Shown here in pieces: positions 18,767-27,631 of a stretch of 64,000 bases of DNA. Position 1 is the stretch's first letter; the number at the start of each line of letters is the position of its first letter. A program made the position numbers and the translations under genes. The stretch spans positions 719,887-783,886 of the forward strand of contig NGFH01000002.1 in NCBI GenBank assembly GCA_002215675.1, given 5' to 3'. The notes beneath the pieces were generated by a model. The model made no database searches. It saw only the letters and a program-made list of their open reading frames with translations, and was not told the DNA's origin. Source of the DNA: Bacteroidetes bacterium 2013_40CM_41_45. GTDB taxonomy: Bacteria; Bacteroidota; Bacteroidia; AKYH767-A; 2013-40CM-41-45.

Positions 18767-19426
18767 ATGAAAAAAGGATTTTTAATCTTCCTGATTGCTT
18801 TAGTTACCTTTTCTCTATCCTTTGCCCAGTCGGATGAGAAAACGGAAAAGAAGGCGAAGGAAATTCTGCGCAAAGTGAGTGCAAAGTTTAAATCTTTTAA
18901 ATCACTCAAAGCGACCTTCATTCTCACCATTGAAAACCAGAAGGACAAAACGAACGATGTTCAGAAGGGGACTATTCAGCTTAAGGGAGACAAATACCGT
19001 TTAAATGTTGCCCAACAGGATATAGTTTCTGACGGAAAAACAGTATGGACGTACATGAAAGATGTAAATGAAATCCAGGTAAACAGCGCGACAAAGGATA
19101 CTAATACCATTACCCCCGCGAATTTTCTGACACTCTACGAAAAAGGATACCTCTTTAAATTTACGGGTGAGGAAAAAGAACAAGGTATGGTTTACCAGTT
19201 AGTGGAACTGGTGCCCATAGATCCGAAAAAAAAATCGGTAGTAAAAGTAAAACTGAAAATAAGTAAGAAAGACCAGATGGTATATTCGGCACGCCTTATT
19301 GACAGAAGCGGCACCATTGTAACGTATAAAGTTGAAAAATTTTCTCCCGAAGCTGCGGCAGCAGATTCTATTTTTACTTTCAACACAAAAAATTATCCGG
19401 GAGCTGAAATTATTGACCTGAGGTAG
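18767..19426 (+). CDS. lolA: Outer-membrane lipoprotein carrier protein LolA family
   Basis: The 219-residue protein has a signal peptide (about 1-20, ending LSFAQS). It then shows the LolA half-barrel pattern: KAKEILRKVSAKFKSFKSLK, ATFILTIEN, KGTIQLKGDKYRLNV, SDGKTVWTYMKDVNEIQV, and PANFLTLYEKGYLFKF. It would carry lipoproteins through the periplasm. Pairing with ftsK in one rightward unit is common in Bacteroidota. Its 3' end overlaps the convergent bshC gene by 17 bp. Confidence 0.9.
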   Translation: MKKGFLIFLIALVTFSLSFAQSDEKTEKKAKEILRKVSAKFKSFKSLKATFILTIENQKDKTNDVQKGTIQLKGDKYRLNVAQQDIVSDGKTVWTYMKDVNEIQVNSATKDTNTITPANFLTLYEKGYLFKFTGEEKEQGMVYQLVELVPIDPKKKSVVKVKLKISKKDQMVYSARLIDRSGTIVTYKVEKFSPEAAAADSIFTFNTKNYPGAEIIDLR

Positions 19427-21017
19427 GCGGGAAGGCTGCTTCAGAGGTTTTACCTTCCGGCGTTTTTCCCCCGTGCAAAACATTCAGCTTGAAATCAAAA
19501 ACATCTCCGTTACTAAGGAGCATTTCAAAAAATTCTTCCCGGTATTTCAGATAATAAGGAATAAAATTTTCATACCGTTCCTGTGGCATTCCTTCGGGGA
19601 ATAATTTTTCTTTCAGCTTTTTTATTTTCCCTATCTCAATATCGTGCTTGTTTTTTTCTGCTTTGCGAAGCTTCAATTCAAGTTTCTCTATAGATTGAAG
19701 CGCTTTTTCCCGCTCCGCTTCTGCCGATGATTTCAGTGTAGCGTCTGTGCTTGATAATTTTTCAATAACAGACAAAAAAGATTTTTCAATTGCTTTTCTT
19801 TCATCATCCAGGTTTACGCCCGGAATTCCGTCAATGAAATTATTTATCAAGTCATCTACAGGAAGAAATAAATCTTCAACGTTGAGGTTAAGTTGCTTCA
19901 TTACACCGGTAACTTTTTCATCCAGGAACATAAAAGATTTTCTAAGCACCAGCATGGGGAAATTTACATTGTAATATTCCAGCATTTTTTTGTACTGCAG
20001 CCAGTAGGCAATTTCAGCCGGGCCGCCAACTATGGCAACGTTCGGCAAAAGCATTTCCTGGTACAGTGGCCGCAGCACTACATTAGGGCTTAATTTTTCC
20101 GGTGCAGTTTCCAGCTCTTTTAAATATTTTTTATCATCAGCGGCAATTCTTTCCCTGCTGTTATCCGTCATATAAAACAGGTTTATTTCTCTCGGGTGAA
20201 CCTGTACATCATATTTTTCTTCCAAACGCTTTGATGTTTCATTGACAAGCTTAAAAGAAGTATGGTTAAGTAAATCATCTTTCATCACTTCAGCAAACTT
20301 TTCTTTAAGCTGCCTTTCGTTTGCATCTAAAATAAGCAAACCATATTTCCCGAAAAGTTCATTGACTAAATATTGCGTTGCAGCAGCAAGGCTGTGGTGT
20401 TTCACATATGCGTTTCTCAATAGCTCAATCACTTTTTCGCTCCCATTTTCATTTTTGATTTTTTGCCCGATGAGCTCAATCAGCGGTTCAATATTTTCAG
20501 TTCCCAGTTTTCCTGACGGGCCTCCTGCATTTTTGATTCCTTTCTTCTGCCATTCAAGTTTTTCACCGAAAAGATGAATATGGTTTATTTCTTCAAAGTC
20601 GTGGTCTTCAGTTGCCATCCAGTACACAGGAACAAACCGGTATTCAGGGAAACGCTCTGAAAATTTTGCAGCAAGCTGAATGGTTGTCAGAATTTTGTAG
20701 ATAAAATAAAGCGGGCCTGTAAAAAGATTAAGCTGGTGCCCGGTGGTAACGGTAAATGTTTTTTCTGATTTCAGGAGAGAAATATTTTCCTTCACTTTTT
20801 CGGAAGGATTGATAGAAGAATATTGTTTCGTCAGAATTTCGGAAAGTAAATTTCTATCAATCTTTTGGCCGCTCTTGTCTTTAATTACAGACGGAACGGA
20901 ATCATAAGAAGGAATGTATTTGTAAAATGGTTTCAGAAAATCGTTACCAGCCAGATAATCGGTAACAATAGGGGGGAGTAAGCGATGAGAAAAAAAATCA
21001 ACCTGCCTGTTTTTCAC
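19410..21017 (-). CDS. bshC: Bacillithiol biosynthesis cysteine-adding enzyme BshC
   Basis: The 535-residue protein has the standard length for BshC, which completes bacillithiol by adding Cys to glucosaminyl-malate. Recognisable blocks are TVTTGHQLNLFTGPLYFIYKI (about 94-114), VPVYWMATEDHDFEEINH (about 148-165), and LRPLYQEMLLPNVAIVGGPAEIAYW (about 318-342). A coiled-coil segment (about 420-470, LRKAEKNKHDIEIGKIKKLKE) precedes the C-terminus, as in solved BshC structures. It implies that this organism uses bacillithiol as its low-molecular-weight thiol. Its 3' end overlaps lolA by 17 bp in the convergent direction. Confidence 0.95.
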   Translation of the reverse strand: MKNRQVDFFSHRLLPPIVTDYLAGNDFLKPFYKYIPSYDSVPSVIKDKSGQKIDRNLLSEILTKQYSSINPSEKVKENISLLKSEKTFTVTTGHQLNLFTGPLYFIYKILTTIQLAAKFSERFPEYRFVPVYWMATEDHDFEEINHIHLFGEKLEWQKKGIKNAGGPSGKLGTENIEPLIELIGQKIKNENGSEKVIELLRNAYVKHHSLAAATQYLVNELFGKYGLLILDANERQLKEKFAEVMKDDLLNHTSFKLVNETSKRLEEKYDVQVHPREINLFYMTDNSRERIAADDKKYLKELETAPEKLSPNVVLRPLYQEMLLPNVAIVGGPAEIAYWLQYKKMLEYYNVNFPMLVLRKSFMFLDEKVTGVMKQLNLNVEDLFLPVDDLINNFIDGIPGVNLDDERKAIEKSFLSVIEKLSSTDATLKSSAEAEREKALQSIEKLELKLRKAEKNKHDIEIGKIKKLKEKLFPEGMPQERYENFIPYYLKYREEFFEMLLSNGDVFDFKLNVLHGGKTPEGKTSEAAFPPTSGQ

Positions 21018-21088
21018 GCAACAAATGTAACAGACAGGTTGAAAACTAAAACGCTAAACGGGGACGGACTTATTTTTATTTCTAAACA

Positions 21089-22558
21089 TTAAAATTTAAC
21101 TCCAAAAGTGAGGGTAATATTATTGGTTTGCATTTCTGTGGTAGCTCCCTGTACCTGCTCGGTGCTCAAAGTATAGGGTACGTAATAATATTTTCCTGTG
21201 GTAAATACGTAAGCAAGGTCAATAAAATAATCCTGGTCGCGTATTCCAAGTCCGGCAGAGAAAGCATTGCGCGCCTGGTCAGCACCGCTTACGCCCTGGC
21301 CGGCGGCAAAAGGAGTTGGAAACATGGCATAACCGGCACGGAAACTATAGGTTTCGTACCTCCATTCGGTACCGATTTTCAAGTTCCCTGTTGCGGTATA
21401 TTTACTCCGGGTAGCACCATTTTCAACGGCATAGTTGTAGCTGCCCGAATTGAGTTTCGCTTCGGAGTAATCTATAAATTCATAGTCAGCGCCAATGAGT
21501 CCCATTTTCCCGATAACAAAACCTATTCCGACTATAGCTTTCATGGGAGTGGTGAGTTCATAATCATACGAGCCGCTTGGAGAATCAAAAGTATGGCTGC
21601 TGCCGTCATCAAATTTTGAACTCATGGTACCCGAATATTCATCATGCATCTGGTAGAATGTAGGCGTATGCAAGGCCAGCCCGATACGTACGAAATCAGT
21701 GGCTCTGAATATCATGCCGAGCTTAAAATTTATTCCTGTGCCTGTTGTTTTCAAATCGTTATTCAAACGGAATGACGTAAAACCCGGAATCGAATTCTGT
21801 TGGTCAATTTCTTCATACGTGCTGCTTTCTATATATCGGATAGAAGCAATTCCAAGTGTGGCCCCAAGGTATAGCCGGTTGCTGTAATTTCCGCCAAAGG
21901 TCAGGTCAAATTCGCCCATAGAACCCTTGCTTTCCATCGAACGCCTCTGCAATTCTCCTGCATTGGGGATAACATTATAATAATGGGAGTTGTCACCTGC
22001 AAGCGTATCTATAAGATAGGTCTGGTAAGCTAAACCGGCCCCGAAAGGAAACGTGCTTGTGAGAAAGCTGTAATTTATACCATTCGCCTGCTCAACGTAA
22101 TAATCCAGCAAAGAATTATTATTGTTAGTCCCCTCGTATGTTGAAGCAGCATGAAAATTATTGAGCCGGTTGTAACCGATTCCAAAGTTCCAGTTTTTCC
22201 ATCCGCGCGAGGTATCATTGCGCGTAGGCCGGTATGTAAAAACAAAACCTGCATTGCCAAAATTAAAATTGTATTTATTATCTGATTCTTTTCTGCCGAG
22301 GTAATCGCTTTCTGATTTCTCTTTAAAGAAAGACGGAGACATGCTGAACTCCGATTTCTTATATATGGCAATACCTGCAGGGTTTGTGCTTAGCACAGAG
22401 AAATCGCCTCCAAGCGCGCTGAATGCACCCGCCATTGCGGTGAAACGCGCCGTTCCGGTAGGTGAAGTTTGAGAATAACGCAATGCATCTATATCATTCT
22501 GTGCTGCAGCACTCACAGAAACCAGCAATAAAGCTGCAAGAAAATATTTTGGTCTCAT
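21089..22558 (-). CDS. Outer-membrane protein, OmpP1/FadL/TodX family-like
   Basis: The product has 489 residues from the chosen start MRPKYFLAALLLVSVSAAAQ, which gives a clean signal peptide. An ATG 21 bases earlier is possible. The mature N-terminus DIDALRYSQTSPTGTARFTAMAGAFSALGGDFSVLSTNPAG matches the FadL hatch-like start with its NPAG motif. The rest alternates hydrophobic strands ending in aromatic residues, with a final F, as expected for a beta-barrel. It may transport hydrophobic compounds. The ligand is unknown. Confidence 0.85.
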   Translation of the reverse strand: MRPKYFLAALLLVSVSAAAQNDIDALRYSQTSPTGTARFTAMAGAFSALGGDFSVLSTNPAGIAIYKKSEFSMSPSFFKEKSESDYLGRKESDNKYNFNFGNAGFVFTYRPTRNDTSRGWKNWNFGIGYNRLNNFHAASTYEGTNNNNSLLDYYVEQANGINYSFLTSTFPFGAGLAYQTYLIDTLAGDNSHYYNVIPNAGELQRRSMESKGSMGEFDLTFGGNYSNRLYLGATLGIASIRYIESSTYEEIDQQNSIPGFTSFRLNNDLKTTGTGINFKLGMIFRATDFVRIGLALHTPTFYQMHDEYSGTMSSKFDDGSSHTFDSPSGSYDYELTTPMKAIVGIGFVIGKMGLIGADYEFIDYSEAKLNSGSYNYAVENGATRSKYTATGNLKIGTEWRYETYSFRAGYAMFPTPFAAGQGVSGADQARNAFSAGLGIRDQDYFIDLAYVFTTGKYYYVPYTLSTEQVQGATTEMQTNNITLTFGVKF

Positions 22559-22618
22559 GGGATACATCGTGCTAAACAATTATAGCTTATTTCAAAAATA
22601 TTTTTCTCCTCCATAACA

Positions 22619-22650
22619 ATAACGGATAACTATTAATAGTTATTCGTTAT
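22619..22650. repeat. Palindromic intergenic repeat (16-bp arms)
   Basis: ATAACGGATAACTATT (22619-22634) is followed at once by its inverted copy AATAGTTATTCGTTAT (22635-22650), with one mismatch. The right arm contains the word GTTATTCGTTAT also present near 3300. A T-run follows on the plus strand, but no rightward gene ends here. Confidence 0.6.
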
Positions 22651-22656
22651 CTTTTT

Positions 22657-24339
22657 TTATCTTCTCCCTCCCCGGCCACCGGAATTGCTGCGGTTCTCAT
22701 TTCTGGGACTCGGAGCGTTATATTGAGGCGTACTTTGCTGCCTTGGCGCTTCTCTTTCCATCCTCGGTGTTTCCATTCGTGGTGATTGAGAAGGAGCGGA
22801 TTGACTTTCTGACCTGCGTTCGTAATTTCTCTGCGGTGCTGCTTCGCGTTGCGGAGCAGGGCTGTTGTACTCACTATTACGCTGCTGCGAATCAGAGTTT
22901 TTTCTTTCATAAGAATTGTTCTGCCCACTTCTCTTTTGCGGATAAGAATATTCCTGTGAAGGTGCGTAGCGCGAATATCCTTCGCGGTTTTGCGAACGGC
23001 TGTCAGGTGCAGTGCGGTTTTGGCGGTTATCCTGCCTTTGCTGAACAGGTTGTTCGGCTTCTCTTTGCGGATAAGAATATTCCTGTCTGCGCTGATGTTC
23101 CTGCACGCGGCTGTTAGAATTGGGCACCTGGATTTGCGTGTTGCTTCTTTGCTGCACATTGCTTTCACTGCTGCGCGAAACATTGCCTGAACGCTGGCCT
23201 CCTGCATTCGGCTTGCTTTCCTGCATATTCTGAACAGGTGATTCCGTAGGCCTGCCCGTATATTGGTCAGCAGGATTTTTACCGGAAGAATTCTGGCTAT
23301 CTATATTTCCTTTTGAGGGATTTGTCTCAACAGCATTACCTCCTTTATTTACTGGAGCGGTATAATTATTTATTGCAGCGTTGCCGGGGGTTCCCTGCTT
23401 TACAGAACTGTTTTCTTTTATGGGAGAAACTGCCGGAGATTCCTTTCCGCTCGCTGCACCTTTATCAGCAGGAGTAAAAGATGTTTTACCTCCTGTAATT
23501 ACCTGGTCAGAACCTTTTGAAGGCATAGTAGGCAAGCTGGTTTTTTCCATCGCCATTTGTGTTTGATACTTTTGACCTACTGACTTATAATAATTACCAT
23601 AGGTGTTTCCTGAGGATGAGGAAGCGGAATAGTTATTGGAACTTTGCGTGCCGCGAGGTCCATAATAATAACTGTTGTTATCGTAGCTGTTAAAATAATA
23701 GGGGTTATCATAATACGGATTGCCATAAGCGTTTGCATAATATCCGTCCCAGTACCCATGATTATAACCGGACCAGTAGGGCGAATACCCATAATAGTAA
23801 GGTGACCAGGGCCTGTAAAAACTATAATACCCATAGCAGAACGGGTCATAATAAAACCATGAAGGCGACCAAAAGTTATAACCCAGGTAAATACTTACTC
23901 CCCACGAATAGGGGTTGTAATCATACCAGTAAAGATTGGTGTAATACGGGTCGTAATAGTTAGAGTAGTACGGGGTGTAAAATCTCCTAAGGCGCGCTGA
24001 ATAAGAATAATCATAATAATCATCGGAGTTATAATAATTGTTTGTGATATAGGTGCTGCCTCCTGATTGCTCGGTAGTAGAATAATCGGGCTGAGGGTTA
24101 CTTTTTTCAACATAATCCTGGGATGAATTTTGCTGGTTATCCTGAGAGTACTGGTTGTCTTGTGAATATTGGTTCGCAGGAGCTTGGGTTTGAGTCTGAG
24201 TTTGCTGAGGAGCAGGCCTTGAAGCATCTTTCGAAGAATAATAGATATCATCGTCAGCGCTGCGCGTCTGGTTGGTGGTGGTACATGAAGAAATTGCCAG
24301 TGCACCCAAAATAGCGATAGAAAGTAAATAGTTTTTCAT
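22657..24339 (-). CDS. Low-complexity Tyr/Asn/Gln/Ser-rich lipoprotein
   Basis: From MKNYLLSIAILGALAISSCT the product has 560 residues. An AAGGAGG ribosome-binding site 7 bases upstream decides this start over an in-frame ATG 36 bases earlier. The lipobox SSC (Cys19) marks a lipoprotein. Residues about 30-110 are Gln/Ser/Asn-rich. Residues 110-240 are extremely rich in Tyr, Trp, Pro and Asp (YYDPYYTNLYWYDYNPYS). The C-terminal 300 residues are Ser/Asn/Gln/Arg-rich and end GGRGGRR. No folded domain is recognisable. Similar tyrosine-rich lipoproteins recur in Bacteroidota without a known function. Another long open frame over 22647-23207 is a by-product of the repetitive codons. Confidence 0.75.
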   Translation of the reverse strand: MKNYLLSIAILGALAISSCTTTNQTRSADDDIYYSSKDASRPAPQQTQTQTQAPANQYSQDNQYSQDNQQNSSQDYVEKSNPQPDYSTTEQSGGSTYITNNYYNSDDYYDYSYSARLRRFYTPYYSNYYDPYYTNLYWYDYNPYSWGVSIYLGYNFWSPSWFYYDPFCYGYYSFYRPWSPYYYGYSPYWSGYNHGYWDGYYANAYGNPYYDNPYYFNSYDNNSYYYGPRGTQSSNNYSASSSSGNTYGNYYKSVGQKYQTQMAMEKTSLPTMPSKGSDQVITGGKTSFTPADKGAASGKESPAVSPIKENSSVKQGTPGNAAINNYTAPVNKGGNAVETNPSKGNIDSQNSSGKNPADQYTGRPTESPVQNMQESKPNAGGQRSGNVSRSSESNVQQRSNTQIQVPNSNSRVQEHQRRQEYSYPQREAEQPVQQRQDNRQNRTAPDSRSQNREGYSRYAPSQEYSYPQKRSGQNNSYERKNSDSQQRNSEYNSPAPQREAAPQRNYERRSESQSAPSQSPRMETPRMEREAPRQQSTPQYNAPSPRNENRSNSGGRGGRR

Positions 24340-24401
24340 GGTTTGTCCTCCTTGGTATTTTGTAATGTTGTGCATTAAAAATTTAAAGGTTTTATAATTA
24401 T

Positions 24402-24409
24402 TACTTTTG
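24402..24409 (+). promoter_or_regulatory. -7 promoter box TACTTTTG upstream of proS
   Basis: TACTTTTG matches TAnnTTTG and lies 55 bases before the proS start codon. It is the same octamer as the tRNA-His box. No TTG sits at the usual -33 spacing. Confidence 0.45.
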
Positions 24410-24464
24410 TTTTTGCGCGATGAGCTTTACAAACACTGTACCAAGCCATTTATAGACTAAATTT

Positions 24465-25940
24465 ATGGGAAAAGTTTTAACTTCAAGAAAAGAAAATTAT
24501 GCACAATGGTACCAGGACCTGGTATTAAAGGCCGGATTGGCCGAAAATTCGGCCGTTCGGGGCTGTATGGTTATTAAGCCCTATGGCTATGCAATTTGGG
24601 AGAAAATGCAGGCCGTTTTGGATGGAATGTTCAAGGAAACAGGCCATTCTAATGCGTGTTTTCCGCTGCTTATTCCCAAGTCGTTTTTTAGCAAGGAAGC
24701 ATCGCATGTCGAGGGGTTTGCAAAAGAGTGCGCTGTAGTTACTCATTACCGCCTGAAAAATGCCCCGGATGGAAGCGGGATAATTGTTGATGAAACAGCA
24801 AAGCTCGAAGAAGAATTAATTATTCGTCCTACATCTGAAACCATTATATGGAACACCTACAAAGGTTGGATTCAATCTTATCGCGATTTACCCATACTGA
24901 TTAACCAGTGGGCCAATGTGATGCGCTGGGAAATGCGTACGCGGTTATTTCTGCGCACCGCAGAATTTCTTTGGCAGGAAGGGCATACGGCTCATGCAAC
25001 GGCCGAAGAAGCGATGGAAGAAACAGCAAGAATGCTGAATGTGTATGCAACGTTTGCAGAAAAATATCTTGCCATTCCTGTTTACACGGGAGCTAAAACG
25101 GCAAGCGAACGTTTTGCCGGGGCGGTTGAAACATATTGCATTGAAGCGCTGATGCAGGACGGTAAGTCTTTGCAGGCAGGCACTTCGCATTTTCTTGGAC
25201 AGAATTTTGCAAAAGCATTCGATGTGAAATTTACCGGTAAGGATGGAAGACTTGATTATGTCTGGGCTACTTCATGGGGTGTTTCCACCAGGTTGATTGG
25301 CGCGTTGGTGATGGCGCATTCTGATGATGACGGATTGATACTTCCTCCGCTGATGGCGCCGGTGCAGGTAATCATCGTTCCCATTTACAAAACCGATGAG
25401 CAGCAGAAACAAGTCTACGATGCAGCGGATAAGATCTGTGCAGAACTGAAAGCGAAAAAAATTATAGCGCAGGTTGACAAACGGGATACGCAAACGCCCG
25501 GATGGAAATTTGCAGAGCACGAGCTGAAAGGTGTGCCGGTGCGCATAGCTATTGGCCCGCGCGATTTGGAAAATCAAACAGTGGAAGTTGCGAGGCGCGA
25601 TACAAAAGAAAAAAGTATTTATCAGCTCACAGACCTGGCTCTGAAAATTGAACACCTGCTCGACCATATCCAGGATAACATATATAAGAAGGCGCTCAAC
25701 TTCCGCGATTCTAAAACTGCAAGCGCTGATACGTATGATGAGTTTAAGCGCCTGCTGGATGATGAAGGCGGATTTATACTTGCGCACTGGGACGGCACAG
25801 CAGAAACCGAAGCGAAAATTAAAGATGAAACCAAGGCAACCATACGCTGCATTCCTGATAATGCAAGGCATGAAGAAGGTAAATGCATCATCAGCGGCAA
25901 GCCATCACACCGCAGAGTTTTATTTGCACGCGCTTATTAA
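24465..25940 (+). CDS. proS: Prolyl-tRNA synthetase (short, archaeal/eukaryal-like type)
   Basis: This class II synthetase charges tRNA-Pro. At 491 residues it lacks the large editing insertion of E. coli ProRS and belongs to the type 3 group common in Bacteroidota. Motif 2 is visible around [30 protein letters not shown] (about 146-175). The [14 protein letters not shown] segment follows near 240 and motif 3 is around [13 protein letters not shown]. The anticodon-binding domain starts near VQVIIVPIY, and the C-terminal extension ends in Tyr, as is typical of this type. A small unknown gene starts 6 bp downstream. Confidence 0.96.
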   Translation: MGKVLTSRKENYAQWYQDLVLKAGLAENSAVRGCMVIKPYGYAIWEKMQAVLDGMFKETGHSNACFPLLIPKSFFSKEASHVEGFAKECAVVTHYRLKNAPDGSGIIVDETAKLEEELIIRPTSETIIWNTYKGWIQSYRDLPILINQWANVMRWEMRTRLFLRTAEFLWQEGHTAHATAEEAMEETARMLNVYATFAEKYLAIPVYTGAKTASERFAGAVETYCIEALMQDGKSLQAGTSHFLGQNFAKAFDVKFTGKDGRLDYVWATSWGVSTRLIGALVMAHSDDDGLILPPLMAPVQVIIVPIYKTDEQQKQVYDAADKICAELKAKKIIAQVDKRDTQTPGWKFAEHELKGVPVRIAIGPRDLENQTVEVARRDTKEKSIYQLTDLALKIEHLLDHIQDNIYKKALNFRDSKTASADTYDEFKRLLDDEGGFILAHWDGTAETEAKIKDETKATIRCIPDNARHEEGKCIISGKPSHRRVLFARAY

Positions 25941-25946
25941 TTTATC

Positions 25947-26639
25947 ATGGACAGCAAACAAAACCCCCGCGAGCTGATTTTAAAAATGCTGGAGGAAAAA
26001 TCACTCCTCAAGCAGGATGTATTTACTAAAACCAAACAGGTTTTTGCTGACCTTAAATCTATTTTAAGAGAAGTTCATTCTGACCTGAAGACCTCCGTAA
26101 AAATTTACCAGGAAAAATTGTCACTCGAGTTCCTGGAGCGGGGCGACTATGAAGTTGAATTCCGCATAGCGGGCGACTCTATTATTTTCGTGATGCATAC
26201 CAATGTTTTTACTTTCGACAGGGAGCACAGCATGTGGAAAACATCATACGTTCAGAAAGACAATTCGCTTTCTTACTGCGGAGTTATTTATATCTACAAT
26301 TTTCTTGCTGATTCGTTCCGCTATAACCGTGTGAATGATGTCGGTTATATGATAGCGAGGTTATATATTAATAAAGAGCTGCATTTTTTTGTCGAGGGTA
26401 AGCGCCAGATGGGGTTTCTTTACAACGATTTTTCGCGGGCGGCTTTAGACAAGAACCAAATCCGCTCTGTGATTGAATCAGCTATACTTTATTGCCTTGA
26501 CTTTGACCTTTACACTCCTTCCTTTGATGAGGTGAAAGAAATTTCAGTGCAGCAAATTCTTGAATCTACTATTCAGCAAAAAATAATCACAGGCAAACGG
26601 CTCGGCTTCAGATTCCAGGCCGATGATGATAAAGTTTAA
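25947..26639 (+). CDS. Conserved hypothetical protein downstream of proS
   Basis: The product has 230 residues and no signal peptide or membrane span. I do not recognise a named domain. The N-terminal 60 residues look helical (PRELILKMLEEKSLLKQDVF ... LKSILREVHSDLKTSVK). The middle is strand-rich (YEVEFRIAGDSIIFVMHTNVFTFD, YCGVIYIYNFLADSFRYNR). The C-terminal segment contains FFVEGKRQMGFLYNDF. It starts 6 bp after the proS stop, so it is probably co-transcribed with it. Confidence 0.75.
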   Translation: MDSKQNPRELILKMLEEKSLLKQDVFTKTKQVFADLKSILREVHSDLKTSVKIYQEKLSLEFLERGDYEVEFRIAGDSIIFVMHTNVFTFDREHSMWKTSYVQKDNSLSYCGVIYIYNFLADSFRYNRVNDVGYMIARLYINKELHFFVEGKRQMGFLYNDFSRAALDKNQIRSVIESAILYCLDFDLYTPSFDEVKEISVQQILESTIQQKIITGKRLGFRFQADDDKV

Positions 26640-26644
26640 ATAGT

Positions 26645-26700
26645 TTGTAGTTTGTGGTTTGTTGTTAAAACAACACCAAACAACGAACAGCAAACTACCA
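26645..26700. terminator. Imperfect hairpin between convergent genes, possible bidirectional terminator
   Basis: GTAGTTTG (26648-26655) pairs with CAAACTAC (26691-26698), and GGTTTGTTGTT pairs partly with AACACCAAACAAC inside. The tract is made of repeated GTTTG words and lies between two convergent stops, which fits a bidirectional terminator of the word-repeat kind. It lacks a clean T-run. Confidence 0.35.
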
Positions 26701-26703
26701 ACA

Positions 26704-27180
26704 TTATTGCATCAACTCCAGCTCCTTAATTTTGTTTCTTACAATCGCTAGTGGAATTATTCCGATTGCGCCAAAAGAACAATCAATGAGGATGTGAAAA
26801 AAAGGAATACCTCTGATGGGGCCGGCAATAAATGCCAGCGGAAAAACCGGCAGGCAGGAGATGATTGCCCAATCAATCACCCATTTATTTTTGACAGGAT
26901 TCAATAATGGCCCCATAAATAAAAGTGCAATAACCAGGTGGGCAAATGCAAGCCAGTCGGTACCGTAGGCCAGGAAGGGATAAGAAGCATTTGTTTCTTT
27001 TACCCCGGTATAAATCCTGTGAATCCATTCCTTCATAACAGAGGGAAAGATATTCGAATGAGCATCCAAAAATTTTATTTCTGTTTCAATCGGGAAAGCG
27101 GTAATGCCACTCAATGTAATGGCTACCATGAAAAATAAAATCCAGTTGCGTATTTGCCGTCTCAGAATTTTTTCACGCAT
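26704..27180 (-). CDS. Small integral membrane protein, unknown function
   Basis: The 158-residue protein has about four hydrophobic segments (about 12-30, 73-93, 101-122 and 128-148) joined by short loops. A longer periplasmic loop after the first helix contains NIFPSVMKEWIHRIYTGVKE. I do not recognise the family beyond its similarity in layout to small Bacteroidota membrane proteins. It is 21 bp downstream of the DUF1801 gene and probably shares its transcript. Confidence 0.7.
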   Translation of the reverse strand: MREKILRRQIRNWILFFMVAITLSGITAFPIETEIKFLDAHSNIFPSVMKEWIHRIYTGVKETNASYPFLAYGTDWLAFAHLVIALLFMGPLLNPVKNKWVIDWAIISCLPVFPLAFIAGPIRGIPFFHILIDCSFGAIGIIPLAIVRNKIKELELMQ

Positions 27181-27201
27181 CCCTATAAAGATTAAACGTG
27201 G

Positions 27202-27594
27202 TTACTTCACATACCCTGCTTTTTTCCAGGCAGCCGCTCCTTTTTTCAGAAGTGCATTAAGTTCTTTTTCGTTCACCTCTTCAGGTTTCCTGAAATGAAA
27301 GCATGTTTTTCCTTTCAGGTATTTGTAAAGTGATGGTGCAGCTTTTTTTAAATCCGCATTCATATAGCAGGGAAAGAAATGAAAAGCAACACTGTCTTTT
27401 CGCTGCGCAACGGCAGCAAAGAACATTCCCGGAATTATTTTTTTATTGTATCCGTACGGAACGGGTTTGTTACCGATAAGCTCGTAATGATGATGCGCTA
27501 AACCGGTCGTTTCCACCATAGGCGGAGTGAATTTCTCAAGATTCTTTTTCAGCCTGCTGAAAATTAAATTTCTTGCTTCTTCTGTAATTGGCAT
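27202..27594 (-). CDS. DUF1801-like (YdhG/frataxin-like fold) protein
   Basis: From MPITEEARNLIFSRLKKNLE the product has 130 residues. The pattern GYNKKIIPGMFFAAVAQRKDSVAFHFFPCYMN and the C-terminal LKKAAPSLYKYLKGKTCFHFRKPEEVNEKELNALLK match the DUF1801 fold. Its biochemical role is unknown. An alternative ATG at 27657 would add a polar 21-residue leader and overlap the MATE gene by 26 bp, preceded by AAGGTGG with no spacing. I prefer the inner start but am not certain. Confidence 0.7.
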   Translation of the reverse strand: MPITEEARNLIFSRLKKNLEKFTPPMVETTGLAHHHYELIGNKPVPYGYNKKIIPGMFFAAVAQRKDSVAFHFFPCYMNADLKKAAPSLYKYLKGKTCFHFRKPEEVNEKELNALLKKGAAAWKKAGYVK

Positions 27595-27631
27595 TTTCTT
27601 ATTTGAAGTTGATTGAGATTTTTCGCTTGCA

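Noticed and set aside
22647-23207. Long open frame overlapping the Tyr-rich lipoprotein in another frame
   Set aside because: It has no signal of a real protein and arises from the repetitive Gln/Arg/Ser codons of the lipoprotein gene.
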